From NCBI RefSeq assembly GCF_002312805.1, contig NZ_NMUA01000001.1, positions 62,001 to 126,000 of the forward strand: a stretch of DNA of 64,000 nt. Reading direction: 5' to 3'. Positions 52,558-61,917 of this stretch are shown piece after piece. The notes below the pieces were generated by a model that had not been told where the DNA came from, did no database searches, and saw only the letters and a program-made list of their open reading frames with translations. Position 1 is the first letter of the stretch, and the number at the start of each line of letters is the position of its first letter. The DNA comes from Sphingobium sp. D43FB. GTDB lineage: Bacteria; Pseudomonadota; Alphaproteobacteria; Sphingomonadales; Sphingomonadaceae. Position numbers and translations under genes: made by a program.

Positions 52558-54117
52558 GTGCAAAGTCTGGAAATGGAGTTAAGCCCGACAGGCCCGTCTG
52601 CGGACAGCCTGCCGATCGATCATGTCCTGCTGCGTGGCGATCCCCTCCGCCCGGCGCTGGACGGGCGTTCGGGCACTTACACTTTCGCCGAACTGGAAGA
52701 AACGCTGGGGCGGCTGGCGGGCTGGATGGCCGGGTTCGGGCTGGAACCGGGCGCGCGCGTCGCGAGCTGGATCGCCAAAGGACCGGTTGCAGCCTTGATG
52801 CCGCTCGCCGCGCCACGCGCGGGCCTCGTCCATGTACCAATCAACCCGCTGCTCAAACATGCCCAGGTCGCCCATATCCTGTCCGACAGCGGGGCGGCGA
52901 TGCTGATCGGCACGGCCGCACGACTCGACAGCCTGTTGCCCGGCGACGTGCCACCCGATTGCCATGTGCATCGGGAGGAAGACGCCGCCTGCGCCATGAG
53001 CGGTGGCGACCCGATCGGCCCGTCCGACGCCGCGCCCGATGCGCTGGCCGCCATTCTCTACACCAGTGGATCGACCGGACGTCCCAAGGGCGTGATGCTC
53101 AGCCACGCCAATCTTTGGCTGGGTGCGGTTGCGGTGGCCGATTATCTGGGCATGGGCACGAACGACCGGACCGCCTGCGTCCTGCCGTTCAGTTTCGACT
53201 ATGGCCAGAACCAGCTTTTCTCCACCTGGATCGCGGGCGGCTGCGTCTATCCGCTCGACTATCTGACCCCGCGCGACGTGATGAAGCTGGTCGACCGGCG
53301 CGACATCACCACGCTCGCCGGGGTGCCGCCGCTCTGGGTGCAACTGACCGAACTGGACTGGCCACAGGAGGTCGCGGCCAAGCTCAAGCGCCTGACCAAC
53401 AGCGGCGGCGCGCTGACCCGGCCGCTGGTAGCGAAGCTGCGCGCCCTGTTCCCCCGCGCCGACCTCTATCCCATGTATGGCCTGACCGAGGCCTTCCGCT
53501 CCACCTATCTGCCGCCCGCCTTGGTGGACAGCCACCCCGATTCGATGGGCCGTGCGATCCCCTTTACCGAGATACTCGTGCTGCGCCCCGATGGCAGCGT
53601 CACGGATGATGATGAGCCGGGCGAACTCGTCCATTGCGGGCCATTGGTGGCGCAGGGCTATTGGCGCGACGCCGCGCGCACCGTCGAACGCTTTAAGCCC
53701 GCGCCAACGGCCTCCCGCTATGGCGGCATGGCGGTCTGGTCGGGCGACACGGTGCGGCGCGATGCGCAGGGACTGCTCTATTTCGTCGGTCGCGACGATG
53801 CGATGATCAAGTCGGCGGGCAACCGCATCAGCCCGACCGAGATAGAGGAATCCGCCGTCGCCGTCGCCGGTGTCGCCGAAGCGGTGGCGCTGGGGGTGAA
53901 GGATGACCGGCTGGGGCAGGTGGTCCGACTGCTGCTACGCGCCGACGATCCGGCAGTCGCGCAGACGGTCGCCGCCCACCTCAAAAGTGAACTGCCCAAT
54001 TATATGCAGCCACGGGACATCCTTGTGCTGGACGAATTTCCCAGCAATCCCAACGGCAAGACCGATCGAGTCGCCCTCACGCACCAACATGGTGCTCCTG
54101 CGAAAGCAGGAGCCTAG
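52558..54117 (+). CDS. AMP-forming acyl-CoA ligase, exosortase A-associated
   Basis: Adenylate-forming ligase of 519 residues, matching the exosortase A-associated group (TIGR03098-like). The phosphate loop YTSGSTGRPKG lies near residue 170, YGLTEAF follows, and the C-terminal catalytic lysine lies in NPNGKTDR. It starts at a GTG (52558) with AGAGGAA upstream. It is divergent from the GNAT-like gene and followed by the XrtA-type decarboxylase. Its last eight residues come from a repeat arm (54092-54112) that contributes the end of the frame, so the original C-terminus may differ. Confidence 0.92.
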   Translation: MQSLEMELSPTGPSADSLPIDHVLLRGDPLRPALDGRSGTYTFAELEETLGRLAGWMAGFGLEPGARVASWIAKGPVAALMPLAAPRAGLVHVPINPLLKHAQVAHILSDSGAAMLIGTAARLDSLLPGDVPPDCHVHREEDAACAMSGGDPIGPSDAAPDALAAILYTSGSTGRPKGVMLSHANLWLGAVAVADYLGMGTNDRTACVLPFSFDYGQNQLFSTWIAGGCVYPLDYLTPRDVMKLVDRRDITTLAGVPPLWVQLTELDWPQEVAAKLKRLTNSGGALTRPLVAKLRALFPRADLYPMYGLTEAFRSTYLPPALVDSHPDSMGRAIPFTEILVLRPDGSVTDDDEPGELVHCGPLVAQGYWRDAARTVERFKPAPTASRYGGMAVWSGDTVRRDAQGLLYFVGRDDAMIKSAGNRISPTEIEESAVAVAGVAEAVALGVKDDRLGQVVRLLLRADDPAVAQTVAAHLKSELPNYMQPRDILVLDEFPSNPNGKTDRVALTHQHGAPAKAGA

Positions 54118-54166
54118 GGTGAGGCAGGTGACCTATCGCCCTGGACTCCTGCTTTCGCAGGAGCAC
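54092..54166. repeat. 21-bp inverted repeat overlapping the ligase stop codon
   Basis: Arms 54092-54112 and 54146-54166 are perfect complements (GTGCTCCTGCGAAAG... and its reverse), each with an inner hairpin. The left arm codes the ligase's last residues (GAPAKAGA) just before the TAG at 54115. The element sits 26 nt before the decarboxylase start. Confidence 0.85.
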
Positions 54167-54191
54167 ATATGAAGCTGAGAGGGTTTTACAG

Positions 54192-55424
54192 ATGAAGCCG
54201 ATGGGACCGATCCCGCCCTGGTTCGCGGGCGAGGAGGGCATGTTGCTGATCGGCGGCTATGGCGCGGCCAGCCTGGTCGACGAGGCAGGCGACACGCCGC
54301 TCTTCGCCTATGACATGGCCATCGTCGAAGCGCAGGTCTGGCGCTTCCGCGCCGCCATGCCGCCCGCCCTGCACCTCCATTATGCGATCAAGGCGAACCC
54401 CTACGCCCCGCTGCTCGCGGGCATGGTGGCGCAGGTCGACGGCTTCGATATCGCGTCGGGCGGCGAACTGGACATGGCGCTGGCGGCCGGGATGGACCCG
54501 GCGCGGATCAGCTTTGCCGGGCCAGGCAAGCGCAATGACGAACTGGAAGCGGCCATTTTCGCAGGCGTCACGCTGAACCTCGAATCCGAAGGGGAGGGGC
54601 GTCGCGCGCTCGCCATCGGCCAGCGGATCGGCAAGACCCCGCGCGTCGCGGTGCGGGTGAACCCGGACTTCCACCTCAAAGGCTCCGGCATGCGGATGGG
54701 CGGGGGGGCCAAGCCGTTCGGCGTGGATGCCGATCGCGCGGCGGCGCTTGCCCGCACGATGATTGACGGCGGGGCCGACTGGCGCGGCTGGCACATTTTC
54801 GCCGGCTCGCAAAATCTCGATGCCCTGGCGATCATCGAGACGCAGGCTGCCACCCTCGCGCTGGCGGCGCGCCTGTCCGAAGCGGTCGGCGTCGCGCCGC
54901 CGCTGGTCAATCTGGGCGGCGGCTTTGGCCTTGCTTACTTTCCCGGCGACGTCCCGCTCGACATCCGCCCCATCGGCGTCGCCCTCGAAAGGGCGCTGGA
55001 GGCGCTGCCCGACATCCTCAAACCCACCCATTTCGCGATCGAACTCGGCCGCTGGCTGGTGGGGGAGGCGGGCGTCTATCTGACCCGCGTAATCGACGTA
55101 AAGATCAGCCAGGGCGAAACCTTTGTCGTCGTCGATGGGGGCTTGCATCATCAACTCGCCGCCAGCGGCAATTTCGGCACCGTGGTCCGCCGCAACTATC
55201 CGATCGCCATCGCCAACCGTTTCGGCGCGGACCCGGCGGCAGAACCCGTGACGGTCGTCGGCTGCCTTTGCACGCCCATTGACCGTCTCGGTGACAAGGT
55301 GGCGTTACCCCCGGTGCAGGAAGGCGACCTCATTGCCATCTTCCTTGCAGGGGCCTATGGCGCGTCGGCCAGTCCGACGGCTTTTCTTGGCCATCCAAGT
55401 CCTCGTGAAGTTTTACTTGGCTGA
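54192..55424 (+). CDS. PLP-dependent decarboxylase, exosortase A-associated
   Basis: Fold III pyridoxal-phosphate decarboxylase of 410 residues (ornithine/DAP/arginine decarboxylase group; TIGR03099-like). The PLP lysine is K67 in YAIKANP, the phosphate-binding loop NLGGGFGL is near residue 240, and a late cysteine CLCTPIDRL is near residue 360. It always sits near acyl-CoA ligase and acyl carrier protein genes in XrtA loci, so it probably makes an amine or acyl precursor for the surface polysaccharide. Ribosome site GAGAGGG. Confidence 0.92.
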   Translation: MKPMGPIPPWFAGEEGMLLIGGYGAASLVDEAGDTPLFAYDMAIVEAQVWRFRAAMPPALHLHYAIKANPYAPLLAGMVAQVDGFDIASGGELDMALAAGMDPARISFAGPGKRNDELEAAIFAGVTLNLESEGEGRRALAIGQRIGKTPRVAVRVNPDFHLKGSGMRMGGGAKPFGVDADRAAALARTMIDGGADWRGWHIFAGSQNLDALAIIETQAATLALAARLSEAVGVAPPLVNLGGGFGLAYFPGDVPLDIRPIGVALERALEALPDILKPTHFAIELGRWLVGEAGVYLTRVIDVKISQGETFVVVDGGLHHQLAASGNFGTVVRRNYPIAIANRFGADPAAEPVTVVGCLCTPIDRLGDKVALPPVQEGDLIAIFLAGAYGASASPTAFLGHPSPREVLLG

Positions 55425-55557
55425 ATTACTCTGCACATAACTCCTAACGGTATCTTTACCCTTTGACGGCATGAAGAGGTCCGAAGCCCTGTGCTGAACG
55501 GCCTTGCCACCCCTCTTTGGCGACCGGTCGCGCAAGGCCGCACAAAGAGGTGAGAAT

Positions 55558-56202
55558 ATGCGTTTCCTGTCCGTTTCCAGGCTCCTGATCGGTGCATCCT
55601 TGCCCGCCGTCGCCCTGTCGGGCTGCGCCACGGTGCCTGCCGGGCCGCAACTGCCCCCGGCATCCTTCGTGTCGACGCAGGAAGGGCCGGGCGAGGAATA
55701 TATCATCGGCCCGCTCGATGACCTCACCATCTTCGTGTGGCGCAACCCCGAATTGGGGGCCAAGGTGCAGGTGCGGCCCGACGGGCGCATCACCACGCCG
55801 CTGATCACCGACATGCCGGCGGTGGGCAAGACGCCCCGGATGCTCTCGGACGACATCAAGCTGGCGCTGACCAAATATATCGAAAATCCGCTCGTCTCGG
55901 TCATCGTCAACAATTTCAGCGGCACCTTCAGCCAACAGGTGCGGATCGTCGGCGCGACCGACAAGCCCGCCTCCATTCCCTATCGCGCCAACATGACCCT
56001 GCTCGACGCGATGATCTCGGTCGGTGGCTTGTCCGAATTTGCCGCGGGCAACCGCGCGCGTCTGGTCCGCTTCGACAAGGATAGCGGCAAGCAAAAGGAA
56101 TATCAGGTCCGCCTGAACGACCTGCTCAAGAAGGGCGACACGCGCGCCAATGTCATGCTCGCCCCCGGCGACGTCATCATCATCCCTGAAAGCATGTTCT
56201 GA
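55558..56202 (+). CDS. Polysaccharide export lipoprotein (Wza-like), XrtA-associated
   Basis: A 214-residue outer-membrane lipoprotein with lipobox LSGC (C22). The polysaccharide-export domain starts YIIGPLDDLTIFVWRNPEL and is followed by a SLBB-type domain (VRIVGATDKPASIPYRANMTLLDAMISVGGLSEFA). It fits the export component of PEP-CTERM/XrtA exopolysaccharide loci. ATG 55558 follows AAAGAGG. The chain-length determinant gene starts 1 nt after the stop. Confidence 0.92.
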   Translation: MRFLSVSRLLIGASLPAVALSGCATVPAGPQLPPASFVSTQEGPGEEYIIGPLDDLTIFVWRNPELGAKVQVRPDGRITTPLITDMPAVGKTPRMLSDDIKLALTKYIENPLVSVIVNNFSGTFSQQVRIVGATDKPASIPYRANMTLLDAMISVGGLSEFAAGNRARLVRFDKDSGKQKEYQVRLNDLLKKGDTRANVMLAPGDVIIIPESMF

Positions 56203-56203
56203 T

Positions 56204-57724
56204 ATGGCCGGTCTGTACGACGAATTGCTGGTCCTGCTCCATGGCATATGGAGCCGCCGCTGGATCGCGCTGGGCGTCGCCTGGGGCGTGGCCATGCTTG
56301 GCTGGCTCGGCGTGGCGCTGATACCCAACAGCTATGAGTCCAAGGCGCGGGTCTATGTCAGCACCCAGTCGCTGCTTGAGGACAAGGTCGGCATCACCCA
56401 GGTCCAGTCGCAGCAGGAACTGGAGCGCGTGCGCAGCACGCTCGCCAGTGCCGAAAATCTCGAAAAGGTCGTGCGCGAAACCGATCTGTCGCAGGGCGTT
56501 TCCGGCCCGCGCGACGTCGCCGCCAAGATCACGACCCTTCGCGAAAATATCACCGTGATGGCGCAGGCCGACCCCAGCATGATCGACATCAGCGCCGTAT
56601 CGGCCGATTCGAGCCTGTCGGATGGCGCCAACGCCCGCATCGCGCAGCAGGTGGCGCAAAAGCTGATCGACATCTTCCAGGAGGAAAATCTCTCCGGCGA
56701 CCGCACCCAGACCCGGCAGAGCCTCGCCTTCCTAGACCAGCAAATTGCTGCACGCGGCAAGCAGATGGAGGCCGCTGACCAGCGCCGCGTCGAATTTGCC
56801 CAGCGTTATGTCGGGCTGTTGCCCGGCGCAGGCTCCATCAGCCAGCGAATGGACGCCGCCCGGACAGAGATCAACCAGATCGATTCGCAGCTGGTGCAGG
56901 CGCAAAGCGCTTTGAGCGCCATGAACGGCCAGCTGGCGGGCACCCCGCAAAGCCTGCCGGGCGTCGGCGCGGCGGGCGGCCCCTCGGCGCTTAGCCAGGC
57001 CCAGTCGAACCTTGCCGGGATGCGCGCGCGCGGCTGGACCGCCAATCATCCCGATGTGATCGCGGCCCAGCGCGAAGTCGATGCGCTGCGCCGTCAGGGT
57101 GGCGGCGGCAGCGCGGGCGGCGGCGGCACGCCCAATCCCGCCTATCTGTCGATAAAGTCGATGCAGGCCGAACGCGCCGCCACGGTGCAGGCGCTCTCCA
57201 CCCGCAAGGCACAGCTTCAGGCCGACCTCAACGCCATGATGGCAAAGCAAGTCGACGAACCCGGCATCGCATCGGAGCAAGAAAAGCTCGACCGCGACTA
57301 TGAAGTGCTCAAGACCCAATATGACAAGCTGCTCGCCGACCGCGAGGAAATCCGCCTGCGTGGCGAGGTGAAGTCGGAAACCGGATCGGTCCAGTTCCGC
57401 GTCATCAACCCGCCCAGCGTCCCCACCGCGCCGACTGCGCCCAACCGGCCGCTGCTGCTGCTCGGCGTGCTGATCGTCGGCATTGGTGCTGGCGTCGGCG
57501 TCGCCTTCGCCATGGGCCAGCTCAAGGGCACATTCCCCACCGCCGCCCGTCTGGAACGCGCCATCGGCCTGCCGGTCGCCGGATCGATCAGCCAGGCGGT
57601 CAGCGCGACGCAGGTTGCCGTCGAAAAGCAGCGGATGAAGTGGTTTGCGGGCGCCAGCGGCGGTCTGGCGGCGGTCTGCCTGCTGCTGATCGTCGTCGAA
57701 TTTGTCCAGCGTGGCATGGCTTGA
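56204..57724 (+). CDS. Polysaccharide chain-length determinant, XrtA-associated
   Basis: A 506-residue inner-membrane Wzz-type protein. The first membrane helix (residues 20-38, IALGVAWGVAMLGWLGVAL) is followed by a long periplasmic helical region with coiled-coil parts and Gln-rich stretches, a GNR-like Pro-rich segment (INPPSVPTAPTAPNRP), and then a membrane helix near residues 425-450; a further hydrophobic segment lies at the end. The family (TIGR03007) helps set polymer length with the tyrosine kinase encoded next. The kinase gene starts 27 nt after the stop. Confidence 0.92.
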   Translation: MAGLYDELLVLLHGIWSRRWIALGVAWGVAMLGWLGVALIPNSYESKARVYVSTQSLLEDKVGITQVQSQQELERVRSTLASAENLEKVVRETDLSQGVSGPRDVAAKITTLRENITVMAQADPSMIDISAVSADSSLSDGANARIAQQVAQKLIDIFQEENLSGDRTQTRQSLAFLDQQIAARGKQMEAADQRRVEFAQRYVGLLPGAGSISQRMDAARTEINQIDSQLVQAQSALSAMNGQLAGTPQSLPGVGAAGGPSALSQAQSNLAGMRARGWTANHPDVIAAQREVDALRRQGGGGSAGGGGTPNPAYLSIKSMQAERAATVQALSTRKAQLQADLNAMMAKQVDEPGIASEQEKLDRDYEVLKTQYDKLLADREEIRLRGEVKSETGSVQFRVINPPSVPTAPTAPNRPLLLLGVLIVGIGAGVGVAFAMGQLKGTFPTAARLERAIGLPVAGSISQAVSATQVAVEKQRMKWFAGASGGLAAVCLLLIVVEFVQRGMA

Positions 57725-57751
57725 GATGTGGGCGTGAAGGAACCAGGAAAC

Positions 57752-58678
57752 ATGAACCAGCATAGCCCCATCAAAGGTGGATCGCTGATCGAGCGCGCCA
57801 CCGAAATCTATGATTTCAGCGCTGCCCTGCGTGGACGCGCCGCGCCTGCGGTCGAAATGCCCGCCGATGCGCCGCCGGTCGCCGAGCCGGTCGCCGTCGC
57901 GCCCGCCGCGCTGGCCCCGGTGCCGACGGGCTTCCGCGCCTTGCCCTGGACCGGCCCCATCCAGCCGATCGACCGCATCGCGCTCGCGGAAGCTGGCCTG
58001 CTCCAGCCCGACGGCCCCGTCACGGCGATGAGCGAGGAGTTCCGCCTGCTCAAGCGCGACCTGCTTGCGCAGCTACAGGATAATAAGCGCGGCAACCGCA
58101 TCCTCGTCTGTTCGCCCCATAGCGGCGACGGCAAGAGCTTCTGCGCGATCAACCTGGCGCTCAGCCTCGCGGCCGAAAAGGACCGCGAAATCCTGCTGAT
58201 CGACGCCGACTTCGGCAAGCCCGGCATCCCCGCAGCGCTGGGCCTCGATGCTGGCCCTGGCCTCATGGACGCGCTCGCCGATCCGATGGTGGCGATCGAG
58301 GATTGCGTGATCCGCACCGACATCCCATCCCTGTCGATCCTGCCCGCCGGACAGCGTAGCAATGCGGACACCGAATTTCTGTCCTCCGCGCGCACCGAAC
58401 AATTGCTCGCGCGCCTGACGGAAGGACGGCCCGACCGCATCCTCGTGTTCGATTCGCCACCGCTGCTCGCGGCCTCGCCCGCCGCCGTGCTGGCCAGCCA
58501 TGTCGCCATCGCCCTGCTGGTGGTGCGCGCCGACAAGACCAGCGAAGCCGCCGTGCGCGACGCGATCGGTCTGCTCAAGGGCGGGGCGCAGGTGCAGCTT
58601 CTGCTAAATGCCGTCCGTTTCACCGGCGGCGGCCGCCGTTTCGGCAGCTATTATGCCAAGGGGGAACCCCGCTCATGA
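57752..58678 (+). CDS. Tyrosine autokinase (BY-kinase), XrtA-associated
   Basis: A 308-residue cytoplasmic bacterial tyrosine kinase partner of the chain-length protein. Walker A is SGDGKS (124-129), Walker A' LLIDAD (148-153) and Walker B ILVFDSPP. The N-terminal 60 residues are Ala/Pro-rich. It ends in GSYYAKGEPRS, which provides only one Tyr pair instead of the long Tyr cluster of Wzc. ATG 57752 follows AGGAAAC. The stop overlaps the next start (ATGA). Confidence 0.9.
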   Translation: MNQHSPIKGGSLIERATEIYDFSAALRGRAAPAVEMPADAPPVAEPVAVAPAALAPVPTGFRALPWTGPIQPIDRIALAEAGLLQPDGPVTAMSEEFRLLKRDLLAQLQDNKRGNRILVCSPHSGDGKSFCAINLALSLAAEKDREILLIDADFGKPGIPAALGLDAGPGLMDALADPMVAIEDCVIRTDIPSLSILPAGQRSNADTEFLSSARTEQLLARLTEGRPDRILVFDSPPLLAASPAAVLASHVAIALLVVRADKTSEAAVRDAIGLLKGGAQVQLLLNAVRFTGGGRRFGSYYAKGEPRS

Positions 58679-60267
58679 CCCGTTTCTGGATCGGCGGCGC
58701 ATCGCTCGTCGCGCTGGCGACCGCCGCCGCGCCTGCGCTGGCGCAGGATACGGATCGCCGCATGAACGTCACGCCCTATATCGGCATCGATCAGGTCGTG
58801 ACCGGCCCGCTCAAGGGCGGCGGCGATGTGCTGACTTATACCAATGTCACCGCTGGCCTGACCGCCGAAGTGCAGAACCGCCGCGTCGAGGCGGTGGTCG
58901 ACGTTCAATATAATCACAGCTTTGGCTGGGGTAGCCAGGCACCGGACCAGGATGTGCTGAGCGGTATCGCCAGCGCGCGCGTCAACCTGGCGCGTGGTCT
59001 CTCGCTCAATGCGGGCGGCTTTGCGACGCGGGTGCGAACCGATGGCTTGTCGGGCGCGACCTCGCTCAACGACAATAGCTATACCAGCCAGGTCTATGCC
59101 GGTTATGTCGGCCCGTCCTACACGACGCAGGTCGGCGACTTCACCGTCAACGGCTCCTATCAACTGGGCTATGCGCGGGTCGAAGACAGCGTCAATGCCG
59201 ATTTTGCGGGCGGGCAGGGCGGTTCCTTCGCCGATAGCTGGACGCACAGCCTGTTGGGGTCGGTTGGCTTTGCCCCCGGCACGCTGCTGCCGGTGGGCCT
59301 GACCGCCAGCGCAGGCTATAATCGCGAAGACGCCAGCCAGCTCGATCAGCGGTTCGAAAATGCCTGGGGTCGGCTCGATGCCACCCTGCCGGTCTCGCGC
59401 ACCGTCGCGCTGATCGGCGGCATCGGCTATGAAAAGATCGAGATCAGCCAGCGCTCGCCGCAACGCGCGACCGACGGCACGCCACTCATCCGCAACGGCC
59501 GCTATGTCACCGACAAAAGCTCGCCGCGTGCGCTTATCTATAATTTCGACGATATCATCTGGGATGCAGGCGTCCTGTGGCGGCCCAGCCGCCGCACCTC
59601 GCTGACCGCGCGCGTGGGTGAACGCTATGGCGGCATGACCTATCAGGGCAGCTTCACCTGGCAGGGTCAGGACAGCAGCTTCGGCGTCATGGTGTTCGAC
59701 GGCATCGACAGTTTCGGCCGCATGATCATGGCCGATGTCGCCGCCGTTTCGGGCAGCAGCCTCAACGTCGTGCGCAATCCCTTCACCGGCGACCTCACCG
59801 GCTGCGCCTTCTCGACCACCGGCGGGGGCCAATGTTTCAACGATTCGCTGTCGGGCATCACCGACGCCAATTTCCGCTATCGCGGCGTCGCGGCGCAATA
59901 TGCGCTGCGGCGGGGACAATGGGGCTGGGGCCTGGGCGCTGGCTATTCGCAGCGCAAGTTCATCACCCCCCAGGGCCAGAGCGTGCTGATCAGCGGATCG
60001 CGCGACGAAAACTGGTATGGTAACGGTTCGGTCAGCTACATGTTCAACGACAGCGACAGCATGGATCTGGTCACCTACATCAACTATTTTGATGCCAGTG
60101 GCGATCGGCCGGACGTGCTGAACTTCGGTGCGTTCACCAGCTATTACAAAAGCCTGACCCGGCGCTTGTCGGCATCGGCCTCGGTCGGTGTGGACGGCGT
60201 TCAGGCGGACGATTTCGAAACCATCATCAGCGCGTTGGGCCAGGTCGGCCTGCGCTACAGCTTCTAA
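58675..60267 (+). CDS. Outer-membrane beta-barrel protein, XrtA/PEP-CTERM-associated (TIGR03016-like)
   Basis: A 530-residue outer-membrane protein with a cleavable signal (FWIGGASLVALATAAAPALAQ) and a repetitive beta-strand pattern rich in aromatic residues (VTPYIGIDQVVTG, YTNVTAGLTAEVQ), ending in RYSF. It fits the family of PEP-CTERM-associated barrels with about 500 residues. It probably lets the polymer cross or anchors it at the outer membrane. The gene overlaps the kinase stop by 4 nt. Confidence 0.85.
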   Translation: MTRFWIGGASLVALATAAAPALAQDTDRRMNVTPYIGIDQVVTGPLKGGGDVLTYTNVTAGLTAEVQNRRVEAVVDVQYNHSFGWGSQAPDQDVLSGIASARVNLARGLSLNAGGFATRVRTDGLSGATSLNDNSYTSQVYAGYVGPSYTTQVGDFTVNGSYQLGYARVEDSVNADFAGGQGGSFADSWTHSLLGSVGFAPGTLLPVGLTASAGYNREDASQLDQRFENAWGRLDATLPVSRTVALIGGIGYEKIEISQRSPQRATDGTPLIRNGRYVTDKSSPRALIYNFDDIIWDAGVLWRPSRRTSLTARVGERYGGMTYQGSFTWQGQDSSFGVMVFDGIDSFGRMIMADVAAVSGSSLNVVRNPFTGDLTGCAFSTTGGGQCFNDSLSGITDANFRYRGVAAQYALRRGQWGWGLGAGYSQRKFITPQGQSVLISGSRDENWYGNGSVSYMFNDSDSMDLVTYINYFDASGDRPDVLNFGAFTSYYKSLTRRLSASASVGVDGVQADDFETIISALGQVGLRYSF

Positions 60268-60292
60268 CGGGTCGGCCTGGGGAGACGAAGAT

Positions 60293-61891
60293 ATGTACGA
60301 TCAATTCTACGGTTTGCAGGGTCGCCCGTTCCAGCTGACGCCGGACCCGCATTATTATTTCGAAAGCGCCACCCATCGCAAGGCGCTGTCCTATTTGGGC
60401 TATGGCCTGGCGCAGGGTGAAGGCTTCATCGTCATCACCGGCGACATCGGCGCGGGCAAGACCACTTTGGTCGGCCATCTGATGCAGACGATCGACCCTT
60501 CGCGTCTCACCGCGGTCAAGATCGTCTCGACCCAGGTGCAGGGCGACGACATGCTGCGCCTCGCCGCGCAGAGCTTCGGCCTCGCGACCGAGGGCATGAC
60601 CAAGGCGGCGACGCTGCAACAGGTGGAAGCCTATCTCCACATGCAGGCGCGCGCCGGACGGCGCACCCTGCTGATCGTGGACGAGGCGCAGAATCTCGCG
60701 GTCTCGGCGATCGAGGAATTGCGGATGCTGTCCAATTTCCAATTGGGCGGCCAGTCGCTGCTGCAGATTTTCCTGCTCGGCCAGCCCGAATTTCGCGACC
60801 TGCTCAAATCGCCGCAGCTCGAACAATTGCGCCAGCGGGTCATCGCGACCCATCATCTCGAACCGATGATGGCCAATGAAGTCGAACCCTATGTCATTCA
60901 CCGCCTGACCGTGGCGGGCTGGGACGGTCGCCCGATCTTCAGCCGCGATGCCTTCGCCGCGCTCTACGCCGCGACCGGCGGCGTGCCGCGCCGCCTGAAC
61001 GCGCTGGTCAGCCGCGTCCTGCTGATGGGTGCGATCGAGCAGTTGGAAGCGATCGACGCCGATGTGGTGCAGGCGGTCGTCGCCGATATGGGGCTGGACA
61101 TTGATGTCACGCCAGCGGCGATGACGCCGTCCGCGCTGGACGATGTCGAAGATGTCGAGGGCGATAGCACCCCAATCGTGCCGGAAGTCGAAGCAGAAGG
61201 CGAAGCAGACGGGGCAGATGACATCGCACCGCTCGAACTGGAAACAGTCGAAGAAGCGGACGAGATCGTCGCCGAAGTCGAGGAAGAGCAAGATATGATC
61301 GACGAGAGCTGGCCCTTGGCCTCCGACACACAGGATGCCGTGATCGAAGACGCGCCGGTCGCGCTCGAAGACAGCCCCGCACAGGATGACGCCACCCTTG
61401 GCGACTTCACCTCGCCCTACGACCAGCAGGACTGGTCGATGCAGCGTGCGCCTTTCGCGCCGCCTGTCGGGGTGGAAGCCATCGAAGAGGATGACGATCA
61501 GCTCGAAGCCGACGTCGTCGAAGAATTGGCCGACGAACTGGACGCCAAGATCGCCGACCTGCACGAAGCCGAAGCGGAACAGCCCGACACCATCGATGCC
61601 CAGGCCGTCGAAACGCTGCGTCACGATATGCTGGGTGAGATCGAAGCCTTGCGCGCCGAAATCGCTTCGCTGCGCGCGGTGCAGGCGCATGTGCCCTTCG
61701 TCCCCGCCCAGACGATCGATCCCGAAGCGCTCAAGGACTGCTTCACCCTGATCGAGGAACGCCTGTCCTCGCTGGAATTCCGCGCCGAGGAACAGGACAC
61801 TGCATTGCGCCGCGTCCTGACCCTGCTGGTCGATTGGGTCGAACGCGAAGATCGCATGGCGGGGGTGACGCAGGACAGCGTCGCCGCCTGA
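60293..61891 (+). CDS. AAA ATPase of the XrtA/PEP-CTERM locus, with long acidic C-terminal tail
   Basis: A 532-residue protein. The first 270 residues match the XrtA-associated ExeA-like ATPase (TIGR03015): YDQFYGLQGRPFQLTPDP, Walker A GDIGAGKT (50-57), Walker B LLIVDEAQNL (near 126) and GGVPRRLNALVSRVLL. The remainder is an acidic, low-complexity extension (many E, D, A) ending in a helical segment, absent from the usual 270-350-residue members. The role is probably assembly control of the export machinery. ATG 60293 follows GGGGAGAC. Confidence 0.88.
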   Translation: MYDQFYGLQGRPFQLTPDPHYYFESATHRKALSYLGYGLAQGEGFIVITGDIGAGKTTLVGHLMQTIDPSRLTAVKIVSTQVQGDDMLRLAAQSFGLATEGMTKAATLQQVEAYLHMQARAGRRTLLIVDEAQNLAVSAIEELRMLSNFQLGGQSLLQIFLLGQPEFRDLLKSPQLEQLRQRVIATHHLEPMMANEVEPYVIHRLTVAGWDGRPIFSRDAFAALYAATGGVPRRLNALVSRVLLMGAIEQLEAIDADVVQAVVADMGLDIDVTPAAMTPSALDDVEDVEGDSTPIVPEVEAEGEADGADDIAPLELETVEEADEIVAEVEEEQDMIDESWPLASDTQDAVIEDAPVALEDSPAQDDATLGDFTSPYDQQDWSMQRAPFAPPVGVEAIEEDDDQLEADVVEELADELDAKIADLHEAEAEQPDTIDAQAVETLRHDMLGEIEALRAEIASLRAVQAHVPFVPAQTIDPEALKDCFTLIEERLSSLEFRAEEQDTALRRVLTLLVDWVEREDRMAGVTQDSVAA

Positions 61892-61917
61892 CTGCAAGAC
61901 GCGCTGGGATCACCGGA

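Noticed and set aside
52523..52840. N-terminal extension of the GNAT-like protein
   Set aside because: It overlaps the start of the divergent ligase gene, has low-complexity Arg/Pro-rich content, and a good TTG start with GGAGAT lies at 52522.
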